A stretch of DNA of 64,000 bases from RI-153 sp963721725 (GTDB lineage Bacteria > Chloroflexota > Anaerolineae > Caldilineales > Caldilineaceae), in NCBI GenBank assembly GCA_963721725.1, contig CAVRLX010000016.1:1-64000 (forward strand), given 5' to 3'. The notes beneath the pieces were generated by a model. That model had not been told where the DNA came from and made no database searches. It saw only the letters and a list, made by a program, of their open reading frames with translations. The first letter of the stretch is position 1, and every line of letters starts with the position of its first letter. Of the stretch, positions 1-9,727 are shown piece after piece. The position numbers and the translations under genes are program-made.

Positions 1-18
1 CGTGTGAGGGATTGAAAC
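1..18. CRISPR. Partial CRISPR repeat at the window edge
   Basis: The first 18 bases end in ATTGAAAC, read on the minus strand as GTTTCAATCCCTCACACG. This matches the GTTTCAATCC / ATTGAAAC termini typical of type I and III CRISPR repeats. Only one partial repeat is visible, so the array must extend left of the window. The adjacent Cas3' gene supports the call. Array direction cannot be fixed from one repeat. Confidence 0.55.
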
Positions 19-183
19 AACTTCAAATGAATCTGTATGGGAAACTAACCCGCTTGAGGGCTACCTAGTAAATTCAATAAAGTTTTCGGAAATAGATTTC
101 TAGACATTCAGGATGAAATTCACAAAAATAAAGCCGATTTATATCTAAAAACTTTTTCGGAACTACTCTGTTTCTGATATGTC
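19..183 (-). promoter_or_regulatory. Probable AT-rich CRISPR leader
   Basis: This gene-free stretch between the cas3' stop codon and the edge repeat is markedly AT-rich compared with the rest of the window. The order cas gene, AT-rich leader, array, all on the minus strand, is the usual arrangement. The leader role is inferred from position and composition only; it could equally be the trailer end of an array read in the other direction. Confidence 0.4.
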
Positions 184-2331
184 TTATATAATAATTGCCC
201 CACCGCCGCAGTCGATCCCCCGATGCCGCAGCGCCACATCCATCAATAGCGCTTCCCGCCCAAAAGCCACGGTTCCGTGCTGCCCATCTCGGCTTTCAAA
301 CGCAAACAGTGGAAAAAGCATGGGCAACTGCAAACGCCGCTTCCATTCCAGAGGATGCTGTTGGCCCAGACAAAGCAGGGCCGGGAGTGCTTTGCGTTCC
401 AGTTTGCGGTTGATAGCATTTAAGCCCGGCACAAACTCATCACACTCAACTGTGACACCGGTCAAAACTGTTGCCACCCCGAAGCGCTCTGCGCCCCAGT
501 TCATCAAATCCCGCTCAAGTTGAATGCGATAATTTGTGCGCTCTGGGCGGAAGCCGCGTATCCGCAGAAAACCAATAGGCTCTGTCCGTTCCAGCGGACG
601 GCGTTCCATCCCTGCCCGATCCACCGCCAGCCAGAACTCTTCAGCCGTCAGCCCTTCCAGCCGTCCATTGGCAATCAGCGAAAAGAGATCGTAACTCTTG
701 ATTTGCTCTGCGCCCTCTTCCGTTTCATCCAGCACGCCACAGGTAAAATAGCTGCCACCTCGGAAACTAACGGCTTCTTCCACCAACTCTTTTTGGCTCT
801 CGGTCAAGGTGCGTAGCCGTCCAAATTGGCCGTTCATGCTGGTCTGGAATGCGACTTGATAGCGCTGGGCAAGTTGTTGCACTGCTTCTTGATACTGTCC
901 GCGCACCACATAGGCCCCGAAACCTTTCAGCACTCTGGCCGACTGTAGGCTGCCCCAGCGTTGGGCATATTCTGCGAAATCTGTCGAGACGGGGAATGCC
1001 GATTGGATGGCCTCTGCCAGCGTCGCCCGGTCGGTTTCCATACCATCGGCCAGCAGAGCTGGCGCTTTATCTCGACCCTGAAAAAGCGCTTCGCAGGTCC
1101 ATTCGGGCAATACAGCGTGGGCATGGAACTCGTTGAATTGATGTGTCACCCCATCTTTGACAAAGCTATCGTGGCGTCCCAGCCGCCCCAACCGTTGTAA
1201 AAATGTACCTGCGTCCCGGCTTTCAAAGAGCAGAAAGTTGATCTGAAAATCCACGCCCACATCCACTGTACTTGTCCCCACAAGCAGATCACAATCGTAG
1301 GAATTGGACCGACGGCTTCGACTTGTAAATCCAGTATTTTCTCCCACTCTCAGCCCATAAGGCTTGAGCGCTTCGGTCAAGCGATCCACAATGCGCTTTG
1401 CCTGGGCCACGCTATTGACGATGATTGCCCCCTTGGCCGCAGGGCGGTTCTGGACAAAAAACGGGATAAGCGTCTCTTCCAAATGCATGTCCAGCCACGC
1501 TTCCACCGACCCGGCGCTAAAGGCGATGTCGCTGCCATGCAAAATGCGCCGCCATTGCTGAGGATCTGGCACATCTGCGGTGTGGGTATATTCGCCACGA
1601 ATGATCTGGGTGGACAGACCGGCCCGTTCTAAATATCCAAGCAACAACTGATTGGGTGTGGCCGACTGAAACAGGAATTGACGACGACGAGCAACGCCTG
1701 TCAATTGATGAATCAAGAGTAGCGCATTCATGACGCTGACAACTTGAGGTGTCTCGAAAACATGAAATTCGTCAAAGGTAAATTGCTGATAGCGTGTGGT
1801 CAAAGGCCCAATCAGCTTGTCGGGTGCGTCGCCAGTCTTGCCTTGCCGTCGATAGAAAAGCTGCATAATATAATGGAAAATATCCGGGTTGGTCAGCACC
1901 ACATCATGATTCTTTGCCAGACTCATCAACGCATCGCCACGAGTAGAGAAATCGCCATCTTCCATGATCCGGTCCAGGACGGTGCTGTCTAGCTCTTTCA
2001 CGGCTTCGGTGTACTGATTCCAGATCCGCCAGGTGATAGCGGCCTGGCGATGCTGATCCCGAATCAGTTCATTGGTCGGGTACATGGCAAAGAGAGGGCG
2101 CTTCCAGCCTTCTACAAGCGACGGTAATTGTCCGGCCAAACTTTTGCCGTCGCCAGTCATTGCCGTGTTGAAGACTACATCAGGTCCATCCTTTGCCGTT
2201 AATGCTCGATATGTATCCACTTGATGCTGTGAAAGTTTCCACCCTGACGGTAATAGGGTTTCAATTTCTTCTGGTACTCTATCGACAAGACGAGAATAAA
2301 CGGGGTAAGTAAAAATTTTATAGACAGTCAT
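184..2331 (-). CDS. cas3: CRISPR-associated helicase Cas3', type I-D-like
   Basis: A 715-residue superfamily 2 helicase that would unwind DNA at the target during CRISPR interference. Visible motifs are Walker A MTGDGKSLA (about residues 58-66), the DEFH box (187-190), SAT (223-225) and an arginine-finger motif QRLGRLGRH. There is no N-terminal HD nuclease domain. This fits type I-D, where the HD domain sits on Cas10d and Cas3' is helicase-only; the MTGDGKS form of Walker A is also typical of that subtype. The gene points toward the array. Its upstream neighbour is a WYL regulator, a common partner of I-D loci. No cas10d, csc1, csc2, cas6, cas4, cas1 or cas2 is present in the window, so they must lie beyond the left edge, elsewhere, or be lost. 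Confidence 0.85.
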   Translation of the reverse strand: MTVYKIFTYPVYSRLVDRVPEEIETLLPSGWKLSQHQVDTYRALTAKDGPDVVFNTAMTGDGKSLAGQLPSLVEGWKRPLFAMYPTNELIRDQHRQAAITWRIWNQYTEAVKELDSTVLDRIMEDGDFSTRGDALMSLAKNHDVVLTNPDIFHYIMQLFYRRQGKTGDAPDKLIGPLTTRYQQFTFDEFHVFETPQVVSVMNALLLIHQLTGVARRRQFLFQSATPNQLLLGYLERAGLSTQIIRGEYTHTADVPDPQQWRRILHGSDIAFSAGSVEAWLDMHLEETLIPFFVQNRPAAKGAIIVNSVAQAKRIVDRLTEALKPYGLRVGENTGFTSRSRRSNSYDCDLLVGTSTVDVGVDFQINFLLFESRDAGTFLQRLGRLGRHDSFVKDGVTHQFNEFHAHAVLPEWTCEALFQGRDKAPALLADGMETDRATLAEAIQSAFPVSTDFAEYAQRWGSLQSARVLKGFGAYVVRGQYQEAVQQLAQRYQVAFQTSMNGQFGRLRTLTESQKELVEEAVSFRGGSYFTCGVLDETEEGAEQIKSYDLFSLIANGRLEGLTAEEFWLAVDRAGMERRPLERTEPIGFLRIRGFRPERTNYRIQLERDLMNWGAERFGVATVLTGVTVECDEFVPGLNAINRKLERKALPALLCLGQQHPLEWKRRLQLPMLFPLFAFESRDGQHGTVAFGREALLMDVALRHRGIDCGGGAIII

Positions 2332-2426
2332 TTTTTGTAAGCGCCTCTCTTTGTATAGCCGACGATGCTCTCCACAGCCTGACAGCTTGATTCTCGCACA
2401 GGGTCTCCCCGAGAATAACGGGGAAT

Positions 2427-2509
2427 GTCCAAAGTTGGCAGAAGTCCGGAGTCCCGGCGCTCAACGCTAGACTCAGGACGATGGACTTCTCAACTCTGGA
2501 CTTAGGACC
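2427..2509. repeat. Word-palindrome element (GGACT/GTCC words)
   Basis: The left arm contains GTCCAAAGTTGG, GAAGTCC and GGAGTC. The right arm contains GACTCAGGAC, GGACTTCTCAACT and CTGGACTTAGGAC. The arms are imperfect reverse complements, so the region can fold as a long hairpin between the WYL gene and cas3'. The last codons of the WYL gene run into it. It is one member of the family described in the findings. Confidence 0.6.
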
Positions 2510-3546
2510 CCGGTCTCCCCGACTCTGGGCTAAAATACACCTCCCCCATGGCCCGCACCATTTTCACCATCTCCGCCTGCGCTTCGTCGCCGCCCACCAC
2601 CCGGCAGTTCGGTCCGTATCCCAGCAGAAGCCGACAGGCCCGAAAGAGATCATCGGTGCTGCCGGTGACGCGCACCCAGCCGTCGGCGTCGGTTTCGTGA
2701 ACCTGCATGGCGTCAAAGTGGCGGCTGATATGGCCCAGCCGGGCAATTTGCGGAGAAAGCCAATAGTCCAGCCCGAAGCGGGGACGGCGCGGCAATGTGG
2801 GGGGCAGCTTTTCGGGCAACACACGCAGATGCTCGTCGGCCACGATTTTGTCCATGCGGAACGGTTGCCATTTTTTCTGGGAATGTTGGCCCAGCGGACC
2901 ATCGGACTGAAGCCAATAGGCGTCCAGATAGAGATGGCCGCGTTGGGCATCAAAGCGCTGGCGGAAGGGCATCACCGTGTGGATGCGCGGCTGACTGTCG
3001 ATCTGGCCCGCGGTGCGATAGGCAAACTGAAGCTGACGCCTCTGGTGAATGCTCTTCGCCACCACCTCTTTCACCTTCTCGTCTACTTGCTCCTCATCCC
3101 GATAGCGCAGATTAAGCTGAAACTGTTCGCCTTGGTGGGTGAGCCGATGCTGTTGGCCCTGGGTGAGCATGTCGCGGATGCGCGCCAGCAGCCGTACTAC
3201 ATGCTCGCCATTGGGAACCCCACCATCAAAGGTGCGCAGCAAAAAGCCCAGGGCGTTAAGTTCGTCATCGTTCAGGGCCAGGGGACGAAACTCGCCAAAG
3301 CCTTCGATTTCGTAATTATGCCGTCTGGCGATCGTAGCTGGGTATGGCAATGCCCAACTCCTCGCGCAGAAACTGAATATCGTCTTCAAACTGGCGGTTG
3401 AGGGCTTTGCTTGTCTTGGCCGGATCATAGCCATCCTCCAACTCGGCCTGAACATGGGCCATCAGAGTTTCTCGGTCGGTGGGGGAAAGCTGCAATCGGC
3501 GCAGAATACTCAGGGCGCGGTGCAATCGTTTTGGTATGGTGGGCAT
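2502..3546 (-). CDS. WYL-domain transcriptional regulator (frame break)
   Basis: The N-terminal frame (from ATG at 3546) reads MPTIPKRLHRALSILRRLQ and looks like the winged-helix part of a WYL regulator. It hits a stop near 3316. The sequence RHNYEIEGFGEF and the WYL region (for example LQFAYR and YLDAYW) follow in the next frame. The join lies around 3305-3325 and costs one extra base; corrected length is about 347 residues. WYL proteins are regulators often found at CRISPR-Cas loci, where they may sense nucleic-acid ligands. No clear ribosome site precedes the ATG. A sequence error is more likely than decay, since both halves are well preserved. Confidence 0.75.
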
Positions 3547-4010
3547 GGCTAAACTTTGATAAACGTGGGTGGATGGATGATGGAATCGATCAACTGCGGT
3601 GGCGGCGGTGTGAGGAGTATGCGCAGTGAAACTATAGTAGCCCAGGTAAATGATGAATGCCAATGGAGATTTTTTTGTATCAGACTGGGGGCGGATTGCC
3701 CATTCATTCTCAAAATGACTTTCCTGCGAAAACCACAGAGAACACAGCGTTTTTCACAGAGGTCGCAGAGATTTCAGGAGAAAAATCTGCGTCCATCTGC
3801 GAAATCTGCGGATCAAAAGGCTTTTTGCAATAGAGGCATTTCGGGAAGTTCCATGCAAAATTTTATAGTCTAAAAGGGGTGGGGGCGGATCTGTTCATCC
3901 AATTCTTTCTCTGGTACACTGGGCAGGATCGGGCGGAAAGCATGTTGCGTCTGCCCGGCTCTACTTTCGCTACTTTGTGATGACGACCCTACCTTTTGGA
4001 GAAACTGATC
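3547..4010. other. Intergenic region between divergent WYL and methyltransferase genes
   Basis: No convincing gene is seen. The region holds one CACAGAG-type hairpin element (3731-3818) and presumably the promoters of both flanking genes, which I cannot place with confidence. Confidence 0.5.
3731..3818. repeat. Word-palindrome element (CACAGAG/CGCAGA words)
   Basis: Runs of CCACAGAGAACACAG, CACAGAGG and CGCAGAGATTTC are followed by the opposite-strand words TCTGCGTCC, ATCTGCG and AAATCTGCGG. The core can pair as CGCAGAGATTT against AAATCTGCG. It is related to the elements inside the E2 gene and the purC start. Confidence 0.55.
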
Positions 4011-4868
4011 GTGACCGCTGAAAAAATTCCCGTCTGGCGCAAATATCTCACAGACTACAACGAAGGCTTGGGATTGGTCTATGAGCGCTTTGTGCTCAAC
4101 GATTTTTTGACCGCTCTGCAACGGCGCTATGGCGTGCGCTCGGTGTTGGAAGCGCCGCTCTATGGCATGGCTGGCGTCAGCGGCATCAACAGCTACGAAC
4201 TGGCGCGCACGGGGGCCGCGGTGACGCTGGTGGATGATATTCCCGAACGGCTGGCCGGGGTGGAGCGCATCTGGCGCGAGGATCTGCAACAGCCGGTGAA
4301 TCTCATCGGCGTGGACCCGTACGGTTGGGGCCAGTTGCCCCTGGCCGACCATAGCTTTGATCTGACGTGGTGTTGGGCTGCGCTCTGGTACATCCGCAAC
4401 CCGGCGGGGCTGATCCACGAATTGGTTCGCTGTAGCCGCGATCTGGTCTTTGTGGCGATGCCCAACAATCTTCAGGTGGGTTATTGGATGCGCAAACTGA
4501 TTATCGACCGCGAGTTTTTCGCGGATCATGATGAAACGTGGACCGACATTGGGCGCATTCAGCGGCTATTGGAGGGGGCAGGCGTGGAGATCATCGACGA
4601 GGGCGTGTTGGACGTTCCCCCCTGGCCCGATACGGTGATGCCCGCCAACGAGGTGCTCAAACGGCTGGGCATTAAAAGCAAGGCGCTGGAGGAGCAGTTC
4701 ACCGGCGAGGGCTGGCAGTGGAACACGATGGCCTATTACACAGGGCAAGAGCCGGATCTGCGCCAGCGTGTGATGAAATATGCATGGCTTGATCATGCGC
4801 CGCTGCCCTGGCAGGCCAAGGCGATCTGGGCGCACCATCGCTATCTTGTGGGGCGGGTGCGGCGGTGA
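4011..4868 (+). CDS. Class I SAM-dependent methyltransferase-like protein
   Basis: A 285-residue protein with a Rossmann-like start (SVLEAPLYGMAGVSGINSYE, with VTLVDD at the next strand) and the later block SFDLTWCWAALWYIRNP, as in methyltransferase type 11/25 proteins. The target is unknown. I prefer the GTG at 4011, which has GGAG about nine bases upstream; a TTG at 3996 in the same frame would add five residues. The glycine motif is not canonical, so the enzymatic call is tentative. It stands alone, upstream of a convergent glycosidase gene. Confidence 0.6.
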   Translation: MTAEKIPVWRKYLTDYNEGLGLVYERFVLNDFLTALQRRYGVRSVLEAPLYGMAGVSGINSYELARTGAAVTLVDDIPERLAGVERIWREDLQQPVNLIGVDPYGWGQLPLADHSFDLTWCWAALWYIRNPAGLIHELVRCSRDLVFVAMPNNLQVGYWMRKLIIDREFFADHDETWTDIGRIQRLLEGAGVEIIDEGVLDVPPWPDTVMPANEVLKRLGIKSKALEEQFTGEGWQWNTMAYYTGQEPDLRQRVMKYAWLDHAPLPWQAKAIWAHHRYLVGRVRR

Positions 4869-4989
4869 GTCTCATGAGACGAAGAGTTAATCTCATTCAG
4901 CGGAGCGATTTGCGAATTCCAAGATATGAACTATTCTATTATTCCTTTACGCACCGCATCCTAGTGCTTCTCCAATCGTAAATTGACGA

Positions 4990-5019
4990 GTAGGGGCGCA
5001 GCAAGAGCTGCGCCCCTAC
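4990..5019. terminator. Perfect 12-bp hairpin between convergent genes
   Basis: GTAGGGGCGCAG and CTGCGCCCCTAC are exact reverse complements around a six-base loop. It lies between the methyltransferase and the convergent GH43 gene, so it may serve as a two-way terminator, but no T-run follows. It also resembles dispersed GTAGGGGCG palindromes. Confidence 0.5.
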
Positions 5020-5051
5020 GGCAATGTCGACGATCAAAGATTGTGCTGATC

Positions 5052-6179
5052 CTAGGGTGCAGCGATCTGGCTGGGGAGGATGGGCCAGCCCTCGGCGTCC
5101 CAGCCCAGAGACTCAATGCGCAGTTTGGGAATGCCGATCTGCTGGGCGTCGTAGGCGTGGTAGACCATCCGATAGACGCCATCCTCGACAAAAATGCCGT
5201 TATGCCCCGGCCCCTTCCACTGCCCATAGGCAGAAAGAAGCAGCGTACCGCCGCCTTCGGTCAGCAGAACCCCCGCCCGATCGACATAGGGACCGGTCAG
5301 CGCGTCACTGCGGCCCACATGCACGTTGTATGTACTTTGGATGCCCTGGCAACATTGATCAAAGGAAACGAAAAGATACCACTTGCCGGCGCGCTGGATG
5401 ATAAAGGGCGCTTCAATGGCGGTTGTGTTGTCTGGCCCTGTGGACCGGTTCGCGAGGTGGTGATTGGTGGTATCCTCAGCATCAAAGAAGCCTGTGGCCG
5501 CATCGATCTTGCGCATCCAGATGCCCTGCCAGAAACTGCCCCACGTGAGCCAGGGTTCGCCCTGTTCGTCTAGCACCAGGGCGGCGTCGATGGCGTTCCA
5601 CGGGTCGCCCGGCCGTGAGCGCAATACGATCCCCTGATCTTCCCATGCAAAATCCGGGCTAGCGGGATCGAGGGTGGCGTTGGTCGCCAGACCAATCGCC
5701 GAGTTGGGCGTGCCAAAATTCGAGACCGCATAGTAGAGATGCCACTGGTTATTGAAGAAAGAGATATCCGGCGCCCAGATGTCCGACAGGTTTGGGTTGA
5801 TTTCCCGTGTCCACGCCGGGTTACGCTCAAAGACCCGTCCACAGGAATCCCAGGTGATCTTGTCCGGCGAGCAGATTACAGGGATGCGGCCGCCCGTGGA
5901 GAAGATGTAATAGGTTTCGCCTTCCTTTGTCATCACTGGATCATGGATGTGCTGGATCAGCCCCTGTGGCTCAAGGGTTGTGCCGGTGGTGGCTGGTGGG
6001 GGCATAGCATCGCTTTTGGCTGGGAGCTGCATTGGCTGGCAAGCAGCCAGCAAAAACAGCAGCAGCATGAGGGAAAGGATTCGGGCAATTGCGAATGGAT
6101 TCGGCGGTGTGGTTCGCACGGGGATGAATCCCCCCGGCGTTCCAGGTCCGCGATTGATCTGGGAAAGGATCTGATTCAT
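5052..6179 (-). CDS. GH43 family arabinosidase lipoprotein
   Basis: A 375-residue secreted glycosidase, probably an arabinan endo-1,5-alpha-L-arabinosidase or related enzyme. A hydrophobic segment and lipobox (LLLFLLAACQ) predict a membrane-anchored lipoprotein. The five-bladed propeller family motifs are visible: HDPVM with the base Asp, WAPDIS, NAIDAALV and AIEAPFI with the acid Glu. It is followed on the same strand, upstream, by a GH51 arabinofuranosidase and ABC sugar transport genes, which supports arabinan or arabino-oligosaccharide use. The ATG at 6179 gives a long n-region; a later start nearer the hydrophobic segment is possible. Confidence 0.85.
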   Translation of the reverse strand: MNQILSQINRGPGTPGGFIPVRTTPPNPFAIARILSLMLLLFLLAACQPMQLPAKSDAMPPPATTGTTLEPQGLIQHIHDPVMTKEGETYYIFSTGGRIPVICSPDKITWDSCGRVFERNPAWTREINPNLSDIWAPDISFFNNQWHLYYAVSNFGTPNSAIGLATNATLDPASPDFAWEDQGIVLRSRPGDPWNAIDAALVLDEQGEPWLTWGSFWQGIWMRKIDAATGFFDAEDTTNHHLANRSTGPDNTTAIEAPFIIQRAGKWYLFVSFDQCCQGIQSTYNVHVGRSDALTGPYVDRAGVLLTEGGGTLLLSAYGQWKGPGHNGIFVEDGVYRMVYHAYDAQQIGIPKLRIESLGWDAEGWPILPSQIAAP

Positions 6180-6198
6180 GGTCTCTTTTCATCTGTCA

Positions 6199-6267
6199 AA
6201 TAGAACGCGGATGGGGCGGATTGCCTGGATTCAACAATGGCAAACTCTGCCCGATCCGCGTTCTATT
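6199..6267. repeat. Word-palindrome element between GH51 and GH43
   Basis: AATAGAACGCGGAT at the left is an exact reverse complement of ATCCGCGTTCTATT at the right. Inner arms GGGGCGGATTGCC and GGCAAACTCTGCCC extend the stem imperfectly. It occupies the junction between the two glycosidase genes and can form a strong hairpin. Confidence 0.65.
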
Positions 6268-6282
6268 CTGTGGGCCGCAAAA

Positions 6283-7783
<1,501 letters not shown>

Positions 7784-7814
7784 GGTGTACGTTCCTATTG
7801 TTTGAGTGATGGGT

Positions 7815-8711
7815 TTACTGACCAGCCAGGCCGGCGGTGGTAATGCCAGCGATGATCTTGCGCTGGAGGATGGCATAGACGATGAGCGTGGGCACAGAGG
7901 CAATGAATGCACCGGCGAAAGCAAGCCCGCGTTGGACGTAGCTGCCCTGTTGGATCACCAACAATCCCACGGGCAATGTCAGGGCCGTGCGATCACTGAG
8001 GACGATCAGGGGCCAGAACAGATCGTTCCAAAGGCCCAGGAAGGTGAAGATAAAGAGCGCCACCATCGCCCCGCGCACCAACGGCAGACAGATCTGCCAA
8101 TAGATGCGAAAGCGATTGGCGCCGTCAACACGGGCGGCATCTTCCAACTCCGAGGGGATGGAATAGAAATGCTGGCGCATGAGGAAGATCCCCGTCACCG
8201 AGGCGGCGGCGGGCCACCAGATGGCATGGTAGGTGTTGAGCATTTTCAGATCGCGCAGCAGCAAAAAGGCCGGGATCAACGTGACGGCCACCGGGATCAT
8301 CAGGCTGAAGAGCAGCAAGGAAAAGAGCATATCTTTGCCGGGGAATTCCAGCCGTGCAAAGGCATAGCCGCTGAGCGTACACAGAAAAACGATGATGGAG
8401 GTGCCAACCAAGGCGACGATGAGGCTGTTGGTGAACCAGCGTATAATGGGCAGTTGTGGATCGACAAAGATCTTGGTGAAGTTTGTCAGCGTGGCGGGCT
8501 GCGGAATCCACTCAATGGGGAATTTCAACTGATTGGCTTCCAGGGTGAAGGCCATGGAAAACATATAGAGTAAGGGCACGATGACGATTGCAACCAAGGG
8601 CAGAAAGACGAGCCACATGAGCAACGAACGCCAAAAGCCCTTTCCAAAGCGATACCGGATTTGGGATCCCTGCCGTACCGGACTGACAGCGGATGGGGTA
8701 ACAGGTGTCAC
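7815..8711 (-). CDS. Carbohydrate ABC transporter permease, MalG-like
   Basis: A 298-residue inner-membrane permease with about six hydrophobic segments and the EAA loop EDAARVDGANRFRIYWQI that docks the ATPase. It starts at GTG 8711 behind a strong GGAGGG site, 15 bases after the MalF-like gene. With its partner and the binding protein it forms a CUT1-type importer, probably for arabino-oligosaccharides given the GH43 and GH51 neighbours. No ATPase gene is nearby; CUT1 systems often share a distant MsmK-like ATPase. Confidence 0.88.
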   Translation of the reverse strand: MTPVTPSAVSPVRQGSQIRYRFGKGFWRSLLMWLVFLPLVAIVIVPLLYMFSMAFTLEANQLKFPIEWIPQPATLTNFTKIFVDPQLPIIRWFTNSLIVALVGTSIIVFLCTLSGYAFARLEFPGKDMLFSLLLFSLMIPVAVTLIPAFLLLRDLKMLNTYHAIWWPAAASVTGIFLMRQHFYSIPSELEDAARVDGANRFRIYWQICLPLVRGAMVALFIFTFLGLWNDLFWPLIVLSDRTALTLPVGLLVIQQGSYVQRGLAFAGAFIASVPTLIVYAILQRKIIAGITTAGLAGQ

Positions 8712-8726
8712 GATTCCCTCCTGGGT

Positions 8727-9654
8727 TTAGAATTCAGTGCGCCGCCGCATCAACGTAAAGAGCACAACGGTGACGATAATCATCACCAGGGCCAGCACAA
8801 CGGAGATGGCTGACGCATAGCCAAAGCGGAAGAATTTCCATGCCGTTTCGTATAAATACATGGTCGCCGAACGCGAAGCGTTGCCAGGGCCACCGCCGCT
8901 AATGATGTAGGGCTGGGCGAAGACCTGCATGTGGGCGATAAACTGTGTCACCACCACAAAGAGCATGGTGGGCATGATCAGCGGCAAAGTGATGTGGCGA
9001 AAGGCATTCAATCGCCCGGCTCCGTCGATTTTGGCGGCTTCGTAGAGCGATTCGGGGATGGTGTGCAGCCCGGCGATGAAGACCAGCATGGGAAACCCAA
9101 AGGTCCACCAAACCGTTGTAGCCGACAGCGCGGGGATCACAATGTTGGGGTTGCCCAGCCATGAAATGCGCGGGCCGTTGAGAAGCGTGGTGACAAAATA
9201 GTTGATGATGCCGATCTGTGTATCCCACACCCGGATGCCGATGATGCCCAGCACAGAAACCGAGAGAATGGCCGGGGCATAAAAAAGCACGCGCAGGAAA
9301 TCACTGCCAGCAAAGGCGTGCTTCAACCCCGTAGCGACCATGAGGGCCAGAAAGACATTAAGCACAACGGTAATCGCCATGAAGGAGGTCGTGTTGCCCA
9401 GGGTCTCCCAGAAGATCTTGTCCTTCCAGAGGGCGGCATAGTTGGCCGTGCCGATGAAGTTCTGGTCCGTCAACATGATCTTCCAGTCAAACAGGCTGAT
9501 CTGGATGACCGCGGAAGATTGGATAGAGCAAGAAAACGGCAAAAAAGAAAAAATGAGGCAGGATAAAGAGATAGTTGGGCAATTGATCAAGCAATCTCTT
9601 GCGGCGACGGGCTTCCGGGGTCAAAACAGTGGACGACAGGGCGGATGAGGTCAT
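8727..9654 (-). CDS. Carbohydrate ABC transporter permease, MalF-like (frame break)
   Basis: The N-terminal frame starts at ATG 9654 (MTSSALSSTVLTPEARRRK) and carries the first membrane segment (NYLFILPHFFFFAVFLLYP). The rest continues in another frame from IQISLFDWK. The break lies near 9508 and looks like one extra base; corrected length is about 308 residues. The EAA loop is YEAAKIDGAGRLNAFRHI. It forms the heterodimeric channel with the next gene. The 5' end follows an intercistronic hairpin after the binding-protein gene. Confidence 0.85.
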
Positions 9655-9683
9655 AGGGCATCGGCTCCAGGGTAGATGAAAAT

Positions 9684-9712
9684 TGTGGGACTGTGCAGCG
9701 CACAGTCCCACA
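9684..9712. terminator. Intercistronic 13-bp perfect hairpin
   Basis: TGTGGGACTGTGC and GCACAGTCCCACA are exact reverse complements around AGC, between the solute-binding protein gene and the first permease. Such hairpins commonly stabilise the upstream binding-protein message or cause partial termination, so that binding protein exceeds permease. There is no T-run. Confidence 0.6.
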
Positions 9713-9727
9713 GGCCGAAGAAAACGA

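Noticed and set aside
51..60. CGCTTGAGGG as a second, degenerate CRISPR repeat
   Set aside because: It matches only eight of ten bases of the edge repeat, lacks ATTGAAAC, and a 50-base period is too short for a repeat plus spacer of the expected size.
3996..4010. TTG start for the methyltransferase
   Set aside because: The GTG at 4011 has GGAG at a better spacing; the TTG would overlap that site.
4566..4896. Small minus-strand frames across the methyltransferase gene
   Set aside because: They have no family features and lie wholly inside a better supported gene on the other strand.
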